64,000 bases of DNA, taken from Vibrio cortegadensis (GTDB lineage: Bacteria > Pseudomonadota > Gammaproteobacteria > Enterobacterales > Vibrionaceae). Under the pieces are notes generated by a model that did no database searches, had not been told where the DNA came from, and worked only from the letters and a program-made list of their open reading frames with translations. The position numbers were made by a program, and so were the translations under genes. Of this stretch, positions 54,831 through 63,903 are shown in pieces (within the stretch, counting starts at the first letter, position 1; each line of letters opens with the position of its first letter). The stretch lies in assembly GCF_024347395.1 (NCBI RefSeq), contig NZ_AP025472.1, forward strand, positions 248,001 to 312,000, written 5' to 3'.

Positions 54831-54871
54831 TTGAATCGAGAACTCAGGGAGTAAAGACAAGACTCATCACA

Positions 54872-55099
54872 TTAATAGTGAGGTGGAGGTGTCTCTTCCG
54901 TTGGATCGGCTAAATTCGAAGAGTCCATATTTTTCACTTTTCCGACAACAAACTTCATCTGATCTTGCATACGAGTGATCAAAAATTGTTGTTGGCTTAA
55001 AGCATCGTTGAGTTCATCAATCGTCTGCTCTTGGAATGCCAGTTTGCACTCAAGATCATTGATGCGATCTTCGAGCTGTTGAATGTTTTTATCAGTCAT
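54872..55099 (-). CDS. slyX: SlyX family protein
   Basis: The 75-residue coiled-coil protein, starting MTDKNIQQLEDRINDLECKLAFQE, ends in PPPHY, the hallmark C-terminus of SlyX. Function is unknown. I chose ATG 55099; the frame is open to 55120. Only 2 bp separate it from the stop of the upstream WD40 lipoprotein gene, so the two are coupled. Confidence 0.93.
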   Translation of the reverse strand: MTDKNIQQLEDRINDLECKLAFQEQTIDELNDALSQQQFLITRMQDQMKFVVGKVKNMDSSNLADPTEETPPPHY

Positions 55100-55101
55100 G
55101 A

Positions 55102-56082
55102 TTAATCGTCTAGTTTCCAAGCTTGAGCTATGCCAGCAGACGTGGCTGTTATCACACGTTGCTGTAAATCGAAGGCTGCATCATACACCACTGCGCGTGG
55201 AGGACGAGCATCTTTTAGCGGTTCGACTTCAAAACCATCAGTGCGTTTACCGCTTTTTGTATCCCAAACCATCACTCGGCCAGAGGGCGTTCCTGTAATG
55301 AGTTGCGAACCATCATCAGAAAATCGAGCGGCAGAAAAAATAAGCTGGCGTGATAAGCTACTTAGTGCTGACACCTTCTCACCGGTTTCTAAATTCCACA
55401 CAAATGCACCATTTCCGCCATCAGAGGTAAAGGCAAGTTTGCCATCTCTCTGTAGCGCGACGCGATTCACGCGCTGCTCATGTTCAAAGGTGCGCAGCAC
55501 TAAACCGGATTGGGTATCCCACAGGTAGGCTTTGTAATCGTTCCCTCCAGAAAGCGCAAAGCGACCATTCGGCGAAATCGCAACAGAATTAATTTTTTCT
55601 CTATGCGCAAGGAACTCTATGCGTCTTCCGGTGACTAAGTCCACATAAATAGCTTTACCATTTGATAAACCTAGTAGAACTTGGTCACCATTACTGGCGA
55701 TATCAACATCGCGAATTAAACCATCAGAGATAGACCATAGCCCTTCAGATTGGCTCCAAGCCAAATCCCAAACGGCAAAGTTTATTTGACTGGCGGTAAT
55801 CGCAAAACGGCCATTGTCAGAAATGCGAATACGAGATACGGTATTCGCTTGTGGATCTTGTTCGCCAAGTTGAGCCAGTTGCTTTCCTTCAACAAGATCC
55901 CAAAAGAGTAAATGGCTCTGTTTTGAATAGAGTAGCGCAAATCGACCATCACGACTGAGCGCGAAGCTGGTGGAGCCTTGAGGTTCAATTTCCCAACGCT
56001 GTTCATCTTTGCTCGAAAAAAAACACCCATTTAACATGGTGATGACAATGGCACATAGTATTGAGTGAGAAATTATTCGCAT
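55102..56082 (-). CDS. WD40-repeat lipoprotein
   Basis: The 326-residue protein has a lipoprotein signal peptide with lipobox LNGC (Cys near residue 20). It then has about six or seven WD40-type beta-propeller repeats, for example AHREKINSVAISPNGRFALS and YKAYLWDTQSG. It should be a membrane-anchored periplasmic propeller, probably for protein binding. It overlaps functionally with slyX through tight linkage. It diverges from fkpA, a periplasmic folding factor. The partner is unknown. Confidence 0.88.
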   Translation of the reverse strand: MRIISHSILCAIVITMLNGCFFSSKDEQRWEIEPQGSTSFALSRDGRFALLYSKQSHLLFWDLVEGKQLAQLGEQDPQANTVSRIRISDNGRFAITASQINFAVWDLAWSQSEGLWSISDGLIRDVDIASNGDQVLLGLSNGKAIYVDLVTGRRIEFLAHREKINSVAISPNGRFALSGGNDYKAYLWDTQSGLVLRTFEHEQRVNRVALQRDGKLAFTSDGGNGAFVWNLETGEKVSALSSLSRQLIFSAARFSDDGSQLITGTPSGRVMVWDTKSGKRTDGFEVEPLKDARPPRAVVYDAAFDLQQRVITATSAGIAQAWKLDD

Positions 56083-56210
56083 CAGCTCTCATAATCCAGT
56101 TTGTGTCTAAAGACATATAACTAGTATATTGGAACAACAATTTAATGCACCCATCTAAACATGAGATTTGTGCACCATAACAAATGGCTAGTCCATCTTT
56201 GGAGAAATAA

Positions 56211-56999
56211 ATGAAATCGATTTTTAAAGTGTCGCTACTTGCAGCAACAGTAATGCTAGCAGTGGGTTGCCAAAAAGAAGAAGCACCAAAAGTAGAAACG
56301 GCACCAGCAGAGCAAGTTCAAGCAGAAGCCGGCAAAACCGTTCACTTTAAAACAGAAGATGATAAAGCGGCATACGCAATTGGCGTGTCATTCGCAAACT
56401 ACTTGAGCACAAGTATTGATAAACCGAGTGAAATTGGTATCGATCTAAATAAAGAGTTGGTTCTTAAAGGTATCGAACACGTTTTTGCGGGTAACCCAGA
56501 AATGAGTGAAGAAGATACTCGTGCCGCGTTGGAATCTTTAGACAAGCGCGTTTCAGAAAAAATGCAAGCACAAGCTGCAGAAAAGTCAGCAGCAGCAAAG
56601 AAAGCGGGCGATGATTTCCGTGCGAACTTCGAAAAACAAGAAGGCGTAACGAAAACAGAATCAGGCTTGCTGTACCAAGTAATGTCAAAAGCTGAAGGTG
56701 AATCACCAAAAGATACCGATACTGTTGAAGTGCACTACAAAGGCACATTGATTGACGGTACTCAATTTGATAGCTCTTATGATCGTGGCCAACCAGCAAC
56801 CTTCCCTCTTAACCGCGTAATTCCAGGTTGGACTGAAGGTGTTCAACTGATGCAAGTGGGTTCTAAATACAAGTTTGTTATCCCTTCAGAATTAGCGTAC
56901 GGCGCACAAGATACGCCAACGATTCCAGCAAACTCAACACTGGTATTTGAAGTGGAATTATTGAGCATTGATAACGGAACTAAAACTGCAGTTCAGTAA
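56211..56999 (+). CDS. fkpA: FKBP-type peptidyl-prolyl isomerase FkpA
   Basis: The 262-residue FkpA homologue has an N-terminal dimerisation helix domain (about 50-150) and a C-terminal FKBP domain (about 160-255, with VEVHYKGTLIDGTQFDSSYDRG). It folds periplasmic and outer-membrane proteins. The signal peptide ends in a lipobox-like AVGC (Cys near residue 20), so it is probably a lipoprotein, unlike soluble E. coli FkpA. A strong TTGGAG ribosome-binding site and a terminator flank it. Confidence 0.95.
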   Translation: MKSIFKVSLLAATVMLAVGCQKEEAPKVETAPAEQVQAEAGKTVHFKTEDDKAAYAIGVSFANYLSTSIDKPSEIGIDLNKELVLKGIEHVFAGNPEMSEEDTRAALESLDKRVSEKMQAQAAEKSAAAKKAGDDFRANFEKQEGVTKTESGLLYQVMSKAEGESPKDTDTVEVHYKGTLIDGTQFDSSYDRGQPATFPLNRVIPGWTEGVQLMQVGSKYKFVIPSELAYGAQDTPTIPANSTLVFEVELLSIDNGTKTAVQ

Positions 57000-57020
57000 T
57001 ATCTAAACACTATTTCTAAT

Positions 57021-57047
57021 AAAGCCTGAAGCGATTCAGGCTTTTTT
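57021..57047 (+). terminator. Rho-independent terminator after fkpA
   Basis: AAAGCCTGAA (57021-57030) pairs with TTCAGGCTTT (57035-57044), followed by a long T-run. Confidence 0.88.
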
Positions 57048-57195
57048 TATGCAGGAAGATAAAGGTTATAGCGCTAATTTTGTAAGAGATTAGTTGTTTT
57101 AAATCACTAGTTAGCCAGTTACATTGATGTGCAATTAAAATTTTCTGATAAACTTACATCAATTTGTTGATTTTTCGTTCTAAGGCTAATTTAAA

Positions 57196-57918
57196 GTGAC
57201 AACCACAGAAACAGTAAATGCTGATATGTTGCTCGAAATGGAATCCGTTACCGTGATGCCATTTAGTGAGCATGACAAAATCATTCTTAAATCTTATGAA
57301 GCCGTGGTCGATGGAATTGCCAGTCTCATTGGGCCATTCTGTGAAATTGTTTTGCACTCTTTAGAAGATCTAAATACATCGGCGATTAAAATTGCCAACG
57401 GTGAAAATACAGGACGTCAAGTCGGATCACCCATCACCGATTTAGCGCTGAGAATGTTAAAGGATATTGAAGGCTCAAAACGCAACTTTTCTCGTTCATA
57501 TTTCACCCGTGCAAAGGGTGGGGTGCTAATGAAATCTATCACAGTTGCAATACGTAACGGTGAAGAGCGAGTGATTGGTTTATTGTGTATTAACGTTAAT
57601 TTAGACGCGCCATTCTCCCAAGTATTACAGTCGTTTATGCCAACACAAGAAGCGGAAGAAGCGGCGTCATCAGTTAACTTCGCAAGTGATGTTGAAGAGT
57701 TGGTTGACCAAACGGTTGAGCGCACAATTGAAGATATTAATGCCGATAAATCGGTATCGAATAATACTAAGAATCGCCAAATCGTAATGGAACTTTACGA
57801 CAAAGGGATTTTTGATATTAAAGATGCTATCAACCGTGTCGCGGATCGCTTGAACATCTCAAAACATACCGTCTATTTGTATATTCGCCAGCGTAAAGTT
57901 GAAGATGGAGAGGCGTAA
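57196..57918 (+). CDS. yheO: YheO/DauR-type PAS-HTH transcriptional regulator
   Basis: The 240-residue protein has an N-terminal PAS-like YheO domain (about 30-140) and a C-terminal HTH (about 185-235, with FDIKDAINRVADRLNISKHTVYLYIRQRK). It starts at a GTG (57196); an alternative in-frame ATG lies at 57226. Its last base overlaps the tusD ATG, so it belongs to the yheO-tusDCB operon and may regulate it. DauR relatives control D-amino-acid use, but here the target is unknown. Confidence 0.9.
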   Translation: MTTTETVNADMLLEMESVTVMPFSEHDKIILKSYEAVVDGIASLIGPFCEIVLHSLEDLNTSAIKIANGENTGRQVGSPITDLALRMLKDIEGSKRNFSRSYFTRAKGGVLMKSITVAIRNGEERVIGLLCINVNLDAPFSQVLQSFMPTQEAEEAASSVNFASDVEELVDQTVERTIEDINADKSVSNNTKNRQIVMELYDKGIFDIKDAINRVADRLNISKHTVYLYIRQRKVEDGEA

Positions 57919-58343
57919 TGGCCTCTGAAAATAAAGCGCAACAAGCGGCTGAAAAACTCACATATACACTGGTTGTTAATGGCTCAGTTTATGGGAGTCA
58001 ATCCGCAAGAACGGCGTATCTGTTTGCTCAAGCATTGCTCGAAAAAGGGCACCATTTGGTCAGTGTCTTTTTTTATCAAGATGGTGTTAATAACGGCTCT
58101 CGCCTTACCGTGCCAGCGAATGATGAATTTGATCTCGTCAAACATTGGCAAGAGTTAGCTGAGCAACATTCAGTAAGGTTAGAGACTTGCGTAGCGGCGG
58201 CATTACGTCGTGGTATTGTCAGCGAGAACGAGTCTAAGCAACACGGTTTAGACTCCGACAACTTAGCCAGTCGTTTTAATCAAAGTGGCTTAGGCTCATT
58301 AGCAGAAGCATTATTGATGCAAGATAGAGTGGTACAATTTTGA
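57918..58343 (+). CDS. tusD: Sulfurtransferase subunit TusD
   Basis: TusD, with TusB and TusC, forms a complex that relays sulfur from TusA to TusE and MnmA for 2-thiouridine at tRNA wobble positions. The 141-residue DsrE-family protein has the relay cysteine in LETCVAAALRRG near residue 94. An N-terminal extension of about 14 residues precedes the conserved LTYTLVVNGSVYG; other starts would be possible but are less favoured. Confidence 0.93.
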   Translation: MASENKAQQAAEKLTYTLVVNGSVYGSQSARTAYLFAQALLEKGHHLVSVFFYQDGVNNGSRLTVPANDEFDLVKHWQELAEQHSVRLETCVAAALRRGIVSENESKQHGLDSDNLASRFNQSGLGSLAEALLMQDRVVQF

Positions 58344-58696
58344 AGTCGATTGCGTTTGTGTTTAAAAGCTCTCCTCATACGACAAGCAAAGGGCGCGAAG
58401 GCTTAGATGCTTTATTGGCGGCCTCTGCATACAGTGAGAACATCCATGTGTTTTTTATCGCAGAGGGCGTTGCTCAGCTTATTTTAAATCAGCAACCGGA
58501 AGTTATTTTAGGACGAGATTACATCAGCGCGTTCAAACTGATGGAATTATACGAGATTGAAAATATCTATGCCTGTCAGGAAAGTTATGAACATATGGGG
58601 TTGTTAAAAACGGCAACAATTTTAGAACCTGAGTGGTTATCCAAAAGTGAAATTACGGCCAAACTTCAGCGTTGTAATAAGATCCTTACCTTCTAG
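58340..58696 (+). CDS. tusC: Sulfurtransferase subunit TusC
   Basis: The 118-residue DsrF/TusC protein is part of the TusBCD heterohexamer. It starts at a TTG codon (58340) that overlaps the tusD stop by 4 bp; no ATG is available nearby that keeps the conserved KSIAFVFKSSPHTTSKGREGLDALLA start. The TTG probably relies on translational coupling. Confidence 0.92.
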   Translation: MKSIAFVFKSSPHTTSKGREGLDALLAASAYSENIHVFFIAEGVAQLILNQQPEVILGRDYISAFKLMELYEIENIYACQESYEHMGLLKTATILEPEWLSKSEITAKLQRCNKILTF

Positions 58697-58713
58697 TTTT
58701 AAGAGATGAAATT

Positions 58714-58995
58714 ATGCTTCATATCGTGAAAACCCCCCATCAAATACCTTCTGTTTTAGCGTATTTAGCTGATCAAGATGCCGTGATTTTGGTCGAAGAT
58801 TCAATTTATGCGATTAATGAAGGTCATTTCTCGCATTTTTTGCTGAAAAATTGTCCAGCTTCAGTTTTTTTTCTTTCGAACGATGCATTGGCCAGAGGTT
58901 TGACTTTATCGATAAATGAATTTATTCAACATGTTGATTTTGAAGGGTTTGTTGAGCTAACTGTTGCGCATGAGCAATCAATGACATGGGAGTAA
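58714..58995 (+). CDS. tusB: Sulfurtransferase subunit TusB
   Basis: The 93-residue DsrH/TusB protein is the third member of the complex, starting MLHIVKTPHQIPSVLAYL. AGAGATG precedes it 17 bp after tusC. It is followed by the str operon, the usual order yheO-tusDCB-rpsL. Confidence 0.93.
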   Translation: MLHIVKTPHQIPSVLAYLADQDAVILVEDSIYAINEGHFSHFLLKNCPASVFFLSNDALARGLTLSINEFIQHVDFEGFVELTVAHEQSMTWE

Positions 58996-59061
58996 TTCCA
59001 ACTCTAATTTCTCGCACACTGCTAGATGGCTAAAATAAATGCGATCTTGATTGTATATTTC

Positions 59062-59090
59062 TTGACACACCCCTCACTGCTGAATAGAAT
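59062..59090 (+). promoter_or_regulatory. Strong sigma-70 promoter of the str operon
   Basis: TTGACA (59062-59067), a 17-bp spacer and TAGAAT (59085-59090) lie 82 bp upstream of rpsL, a near-consensus promoter suited to ribosomal genes. Confidence 0.8.
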
Positions 59091-59171
59091 TTTGCGTCCC
59101 TATTTATACTAAGTATCGATAGGGCTAGATTTTTCACAAAGCTTACTTTCAAGTAATTCAGGAGCTATTTA

Positions 59172-59546
59172 ATGGCAACTATTAACCAGTTGGTACGCCA
59201 GCCTCGTGCAAAGCAAGTTGTTAAAAGCAACGTGCCAGCACTAGAAGCGTGCCCACAAAAACGTGGTGTATGTACTCGCGTATATACTACTACTCCAAAA
59301 AAACCGAACTCAGCATTACGTAAAGTATGTCGTGTTCGTCTAACTAACGGCTTTGAAGTTACTTCATACATCGGCGGCGAAGGTCACAACCTTCAAGAAC
59401 ACAGTGTTGTTCTTATCCGTGGTGGTCGTGTTAAAGATTTACCAGGTGTGCGTTACCACACTGTACGTGGCGCACTTGACTGTGCTGGCGTAAACGACCG
59501 TAAGAAAGGTCGTTCTAAGTATGGTGTTAAACGTCCTAAGTCTTAA
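59172..59546 (+). CDS. rpsL: 30S ribosomal protein S12
   Basis: The 124-residue S12 is identical in layout to E. coli S12. Lysines at the streptomycin-sensitive sites are wild type in TPKKPNSALRK and GRVKDLPGVRY. It is the first gene of the str operon rpsL-rpsG-fusA-tuf. Confidence 0.99.
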   Translation: MATINQLVRQPRAKQVVKSNVPALEACPQKRGVCTRVYTTTPKKPNSALRKVCRVRLTNGFEVTSYIGGEGHNLQEHSVVLIRGGRVKDLPGVRYHTVRGALDCAGVNDRKKGRSKYGVKRPKS

Positions 59547-59650
59547 TGCGTCTTTTTTAAAAAGAAAGCGTTAAGTAAGGCCAAACACTATTTTATTTAT
59601 TATTCTGAAAAGTTTTGGAAAAAACCTGAAGAAGACAACGGAGAATATCC

Positions 59651-60121
59651 ATGCCACGTCGTCGCGTTATAGGCCAGCGTAAGATCCTTCCAGATCCTAA
59701 GTTCAAATCTGAGCTGCTGGCAAAATTCGTTAACATCCTTATGGTTGACGGAAAGAAATCTACTGCAGAGAAAATTGTTTACACTGCACTAGAAGTTATG
59801 GCTGAGAAATCTGGTAAAGATCACTTAGCTGTATTTGAAGAAGCTCTTGAAAATGTTCGTCCTGCGGTAGAAGTTAAATCTCGCCGTGTGGGTGGTTCAA
59901 CTTACCAAGTACCTGTAGAAGTTCGTCCGGTTCGCCGTAACGCTCTTGCTATGCGTTGGGTAGTTGAAGCTGCGCGTAAGCGTGGTGAAAAATCTATGGC
60001 TCAACGCCTAGCTGCTGAAATGCTAGACGCGTCTGAGAACAAAGGTACTTCGGTTAAGAAACGTGAAGACGTTCACCGTATGGCTGATGCTAACAAAGCA
60101 TTCGCACATTACCGCTGGTAA
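59651..60121 (+). CDS. rpsG: 30S ribosomal protein S7
   Basis: The 156-residue S7 starts the 3' domain assembly of 16S rRNA and, in E. coli, represses translation of the str operon by binding its rpsL-rpsG spacer. The start MPRRRVIGQRKILPDP is standard. A hairpin that may attenuate transcription follows the gene. Confidence 0.99.
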   Translation: MPRRRVIGQRKILPDPKFKSELLAKFVNILMVDGKKSTAEKIVYTALEVMAEKSGKDHLAVFEEALENVRPAVEVKSRRVGGSTYQVPVEVRPVRRNALAMRWVVEAARKRGEKSMAQRLAAEMLDASENKGTSVKKREDVHRMADANKAFAHYRW

Positions 60122-60130
60122 TACCTTTTT

Positions 60131-60167
60131 AGTGCTGCGGGCTTGCCTGCAGCACTTCTTTATTTTC
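60131..60167 (+). terminator. Hairpin between rpsG and fusA, possible attenuator
   Basis: AGTGCTGC (60131-60138) pairs with GCAGCACT (60149-60156), with an inner GGC/GCC stem, followed by a T-rich stretch. It may partly terminate the transcript before fusA. Confidence 0.6.
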
Positions 60168-60291
60168 TAAGCTTTCCTTTTTAAAAACCATATTTAAAAA
60201 GAGATAGAAAATAGGGTTTATTCATATTTCTAAAGTGATTGTTAAATTACATTTTTAATATTAATAGTCCCTACATAATGAGGATACAATC

Positions 60292-62388
60292 GTGGCTCGT
60301 AAAACTCCTATTGAGCGCTACCGTAATATCGGTATCTGTGCGCACGTAGATGCAGGTAAAACAACCACAACTGAGCGTATTCTGTTCTATACTGGCCTTT
60401 CTCATAAAATCGGTGAAGTTCACGATGGTGCGGCTACCATGGACTGGATGGAGCAGGAGCAAGAACGTGGTATCACTATCACTTCAGCTGCGACTACTAC
60501 ATTCTGGCGTGGTATGGATGCGCAATTCCAAGATCATCGAATCAATATCATCGATACCCCAGGACACGTAGACTTTACCATTGAAGTAGAACGCTCATTA
60601 CGCGTACTTGATGGTGCCGTTGTCGTTTTCTGTGGTTCATCTGGTGTAGAACCTCAATCTGAAACCGTATGGCGCCAAGCTGACAAATACAACGTTCCTC
60701 GTCTTGTGTTTGTTAACAAAATGGACCGTACCGGAGCAGATTTTCTGCGCGTAATAGAACAAATTAAAGAACGTCTTGGTGCTAATCCTGTTCCTATTCA
60801 CCTAAATATTGGTGAGGAAGAGAATTTCAAAGGTGTAATCGACCTTATCAAGATGAAAGCGATCAACTGGAATGAAGCCGATCAAGGCATGACCTTCTCA
60901 TACGAGGAGATTCCAGCTGATATGCAGGAATTGGCAGATGAGTGGCATAATAACCTTGTTGAAGCAGCTGCGGAAGCAACTGAAGAGCTAATGGATAAGT
61001 ACCTTGAAGAAGGTGAATTAACAGAAGCTGAGATCAAGGAAGCGTTACGAATTCGTACTCTGAATAATGAAATCGTACTGGCCACTTGTGGTAGTGCATT
61101 CAAAAACAAAGGTGTACAAGCTGTTCTTGATGCTGTTGTTGAATATTTGCCTTCTCCAATTGATGTTCCAGCAATTCAAGGTTTGGATGAAGATGAAAAT
61201 GAAGTTGAACGTCATGCAGACGACAATGAACCATTTTCAGCTCTTGCATTTAAAATTGCGACAGACCCATTTGTTGGCACTTTAACTTTCGTACGTGTTT
61301 ATTCTGGAGTGGTTGAAAGTGGAAAAACCGCTTACAACTCGGTGAAGAAACAGCGTGAACGTTTAGGGCGCATTGTTCAAATGCATTCAAATAAACGTGA
61401 AGAAGTGAAAGAAGTGCGAGCAGGTGACATCGCGGCTATTATTGGCTTAAAAGATGTAACTACTGGTGAAACACTGTGTGATCAGAACCATAAGATTGTT
61501 CTTGAGCGCATGGAGTTCCCAGATCCAGTTATTCAGATCGTTGTAGAGCCAAGCTCTCAAGCTGATCAAGATAAAATGACTATTGCGTTAAGCAAACTTG
61601 CTGCAGAAGATCCCTCATTCCGCGTTGATATGGACGATGAAACGGGTCAAACCCTGATTTCAGGTATGGGTGAACTGCATTTGGATATCATCGTTGACCG
61701 CATGAAGCGCGAATTTAACGTGAACTGCAATGTTGGTAATCCACAAGTCGCTTACCGTGAAACTATCCGTGGCACAGCGAAAGCTGAAGGTAAATTTATC
61801 CGCGAACACGGTGGTAAAGGGCAATACGGTCACGTATGGCTGAAACTAGAACCGTCTGAAACGGGTGAAGGTTTTGTCTTCGTAAATGAAATTGCCAATG
61901 GTACAGTACCGAAAGAGTACATCAGCTCAGTATCGAAAGGTATTGAAGAGCAGATGAACAATGGTGTTCTTGCTGGTTATCCTGTATTGGATATTAAAGC
62001 GACACTGTATGATGGTTCTTACCATGAAGTAGATTCAAGTGAGATGGCGTTTACAATCGCTGCCTCTATGGCTTTCAGAACTGGCGCTCTCGAAGCTCAA
62101 CCAGTTCTGCTTGAGCCTGTGATGAAAGTTGAAGTAACTACTCCAGAAGACTGGATGGGTGATGTTGTTGGCGATATTAACCGTCGCCGGGGCCTCATCG
62201 AAGGTATGGACGAGGGAACAGCTGGCCTGAAGATAATTCGTGCACAAGTTCCGTTGTCTGTCATGTTCGGTTACGCAACTGATTTACGTTCTGCGACACA
62301 AGGTCGTGCTTCTTACTCTATGGAGTTTAGTGAGTACGCCGAAGTGCCAAAAAATGTTGCAAATGCAATCATTGCAGAGCGTGGTTAA
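60292..62388 (+). CDS. fusA: Elongation factor G
   Basis: EF-G is the GTPase that drives ribosome translocation. The 698 residues start at a GTG. The G1 motif AHVDAGKTTT lies near residue 18, the effector segment RGITITSAA near 60, DTPGHVDFT near 88 and NKMDRTGAD near 142. Length is usual. It is fully intact. Confidence 0.98.
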   Translation: MARKTPIERYRNIGICAHVDAGKTTTTERILFYTGLSHKIGEVHDGAATMDWMEQEQERGITITSAATTTFWRGMDAQFQDHRINIIDTPGHVDFTIEVERSLRVLDGAVVVFCGSSGVEPQSETVWRQADKYNVPRLVFVNKMDRTGADFLRVIEQIKERLGANPVPIHLNIGEEENFKGVIDLIKMKAINWNEADQGMTFSYEEIPADMQELADEWHNNLVEAAAEATEELMDKYLEEGELTEAEIKEALRIRTLNNEIVLATCGSAFKNKGVQAVLDAVVEYLPSPIDVPAIQGLDEDENEVERHADDNEPFSALAFKIATDPFVGTLTFVRVYSGVVESGKTAYNSVKKQRERLGRIVQMHSNKREEVKEVRAGDIAAIIGLKDVTTGETLCDQNHKIVLERMEFPDPVIQIVVEPSSQADQDKMTIALSKLAAEDPSFRVDMDDETGQTLISGMGELHLDIIVDRMKREFNVNCNVGNPQVAYRETIRGTAKAEGKFIREHGGKGQYGHVWLKLEPSETGEGFVFVNEIANGTVPKEYISSVSKGIEEQMNNGVLAGYPVLDIKATLYDGSYHEVDSSEMAFTIAASMAFRTGALEAQPVLLEPVMKVEVTTPEDWMGDVVGDINRRRGLIEGMDEGTAGLKIIRAQVPLSVMFGYATDLRSATQGRASYSMEFSEYAEVPKNVANAIIAERG

Positions 62389-62536
62389 ACAAGCAGGATG
62401 TATATTTCTCCAATTTTTTGAAGAATCCATACGTCCAAATATTGCGCTGACGAGAGTTGGCGCATAAAATAGCAAATTCTGGCGCGTCTCGATCAATAAT
62501 GATCGTGGCGAATCATAACTAGGAAGGAACACGCTC

Positions 62537-63721
62537 GTGTCTAAAGAAAAATTTGAACGTACGAAACCGCACGTAAACGTTGGTACTATCGGCCACGTTG
62601 ACCACGGTAAAACAACTCTAACTGCTGCTATCTGTACTACACTTTCAAAAGTGTACGGTGGTGAAGCTAAAGACTTCGCATCTATCGATAACGCTCCAGA
62701 AGAGCGTGAGCGCGGTATCACAATCGCAACTTCTCACGTTGAGTACGATACTCCAGAACGTCACTACGCACACGTAGATTGCCCAGGACACGCGGATTAT
62801 GTTAAAAACATGATCACTGGTGCTGCGCAAATGGACGGTGGTATCCTAGTTGTTGCTGCGACAGATGGCCCTATGCCACAAACTCGTGAGCACATCCTAC
62901 TTGGTCGTCAAGTTGGTATTCCTTACATCATCGTATTCATGAACAAATGTGACATGGTTGATGATGAAGAGCTTCTTGAGCTAGTAGAAATGGAAGTTCG
63001 TGAACTTCTTTCTGAATACGAATACCCTGGTGATGATCTTCCAGTAATTCAAGGTTCTGCTCTTGGCGCTCTAAACGGCGAAAAACAGTGGGAAGATAAA
63101 ATCGTTGAGCTTGCAGAAGCTCTAGATTCTTACATTCCTCTTCCAGAGCGTGCTGTAGACCTTCCGTTCCTACTTCCTATTGAAGATGTATTCTCAATTC
63201 AAGGTCGTGGTACTGTTGTAACTGGTCGTATCGAGCGCGGTATCCTACGCGTAGGTGACGAAGTAGAAATCGTTGGTATCAAAGAAACTACAGTAACTAC
63301 ATGTACTGGTGTTGAAATGTTCCGTAAACTGCTTGACGAAGGTCGTGCAGGTGAGAACGTTGGTGCACTTCTACGTGGTACTAAGCGTGATGACGTTGAA
63401 CGTGGCCAAGTACTTGCTGCTAAAGGTTCTATCAACCCACATACTAAGTTTGAGTCTGAAGTATACGTACTTTCTAAAGACGAAGGCGGCCGTCACACTC
63501 CTTTCTTCAAAGGTTACCGTCCACAGTTCTACTTCCGTACAACTGACGTAACAGGCGATATCACACTTCCAGAAGGTGTTGAAATGGTAATGCCTGGTGA
63601 CAACGTTCAAATGACGGTTGAGCTAATCGCTCCAATCGCAATGGACGACGGTCTACGCTTCGCAATCCGTGAAGGTGGCCGTACAGTTGGTGCTGGTGTT
63701 GTTGCTAAAATCTTCGCTTAA
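62537..63721 (+). CDS. tuf: Elongation factor Tu
   Basis: EF-Tu delivers aminoacyl-tRNA to the ribosome. The 394-residue protein starts at a GTG after AGGAAGG. Motifs are GHVDHGKTTL near residue 19, RGITI near 59, DCPGHADYV near 81 and NKCDMVDD near 136. It is the last gene of the str operon, and a second tuf copy is likely elsewhere. Confidence 0.98.
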   Translation: MSKEKFERTKPHVNVGTIGHVDHGKTTLTAAICTTLSKVYGGEAKDFASIDNAPEERERGITIATSHVEYDTPERHYAHVDCPGHADYVKNMITGAAQMDGGILVVAATDGPMPQTREHILLGRQVGIPYIIVFMNKCDMVDDEELLELVEMEVRELLSEYEYPGDDLPVIQGSALGALNGEKQWEDKIVELAEALDSYIPLPERAVDLPFLLPIEDVFSIQGRGTVVTGRIERGILRVGDEVEIVGIKETTVTTCTGVEMFRKLLDEGRAGENVGALLRGTKRDDVERGQVLAAKGSINPHTKFESEVYVLSKDEGGRHTPFFKGYRPQFYFRTTDVTGDITLPEGVEMVMPGDNVQMTVELIAPIAMDDGLRFAIREGGRTVGAGVVAKIFA

Positions 63722-63765
63722 TTTCGAATGATTTTGCACTCTTATTATTAAGAGCCGCATTGATG

Positions 63766-63793
63766 AAAAAAGGAAGCTTCGGCTTCCTTTTTT
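63766..63793 (+). terminator. Rho-independent terminator after tuf
   Basis: A perfect 12-bp stem, AAAAAAGGAAGC (63766-63777) with GCTTCCTTTTTT (63782-63793), is capped by a stable TTCG tetraloop. Confidence 0.92.
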
Positions 63794-63875
63794 ATTGTTG
63801 GTAATGAATCCCCCTCTGAATTTTCCTCGATATAAAGCTTAAAATTCTTCTTCGATTATTTTTTCACCCAAACTA

Positions 63876-63903
63876 TTGCATCCTAAACTGTGATCTGTAT
63901 AAT
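63876..63903 (+). promoter_or_regulatory. Promoter of the next operon, probably the S10 ribosomal operon
   Basis: TTGCAT (63876-63881), a 16-bp spacer and a perfect TATAAT (63898-63903) are followed by about 95 bp of untranslated leader to the window edge. By conserved order the next operon would be rpsJ (S10), whose leader is structured and bound by protein L4 in enterics. The downstream gene is outside the window, so that part is inference. Confidence 0.6.
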
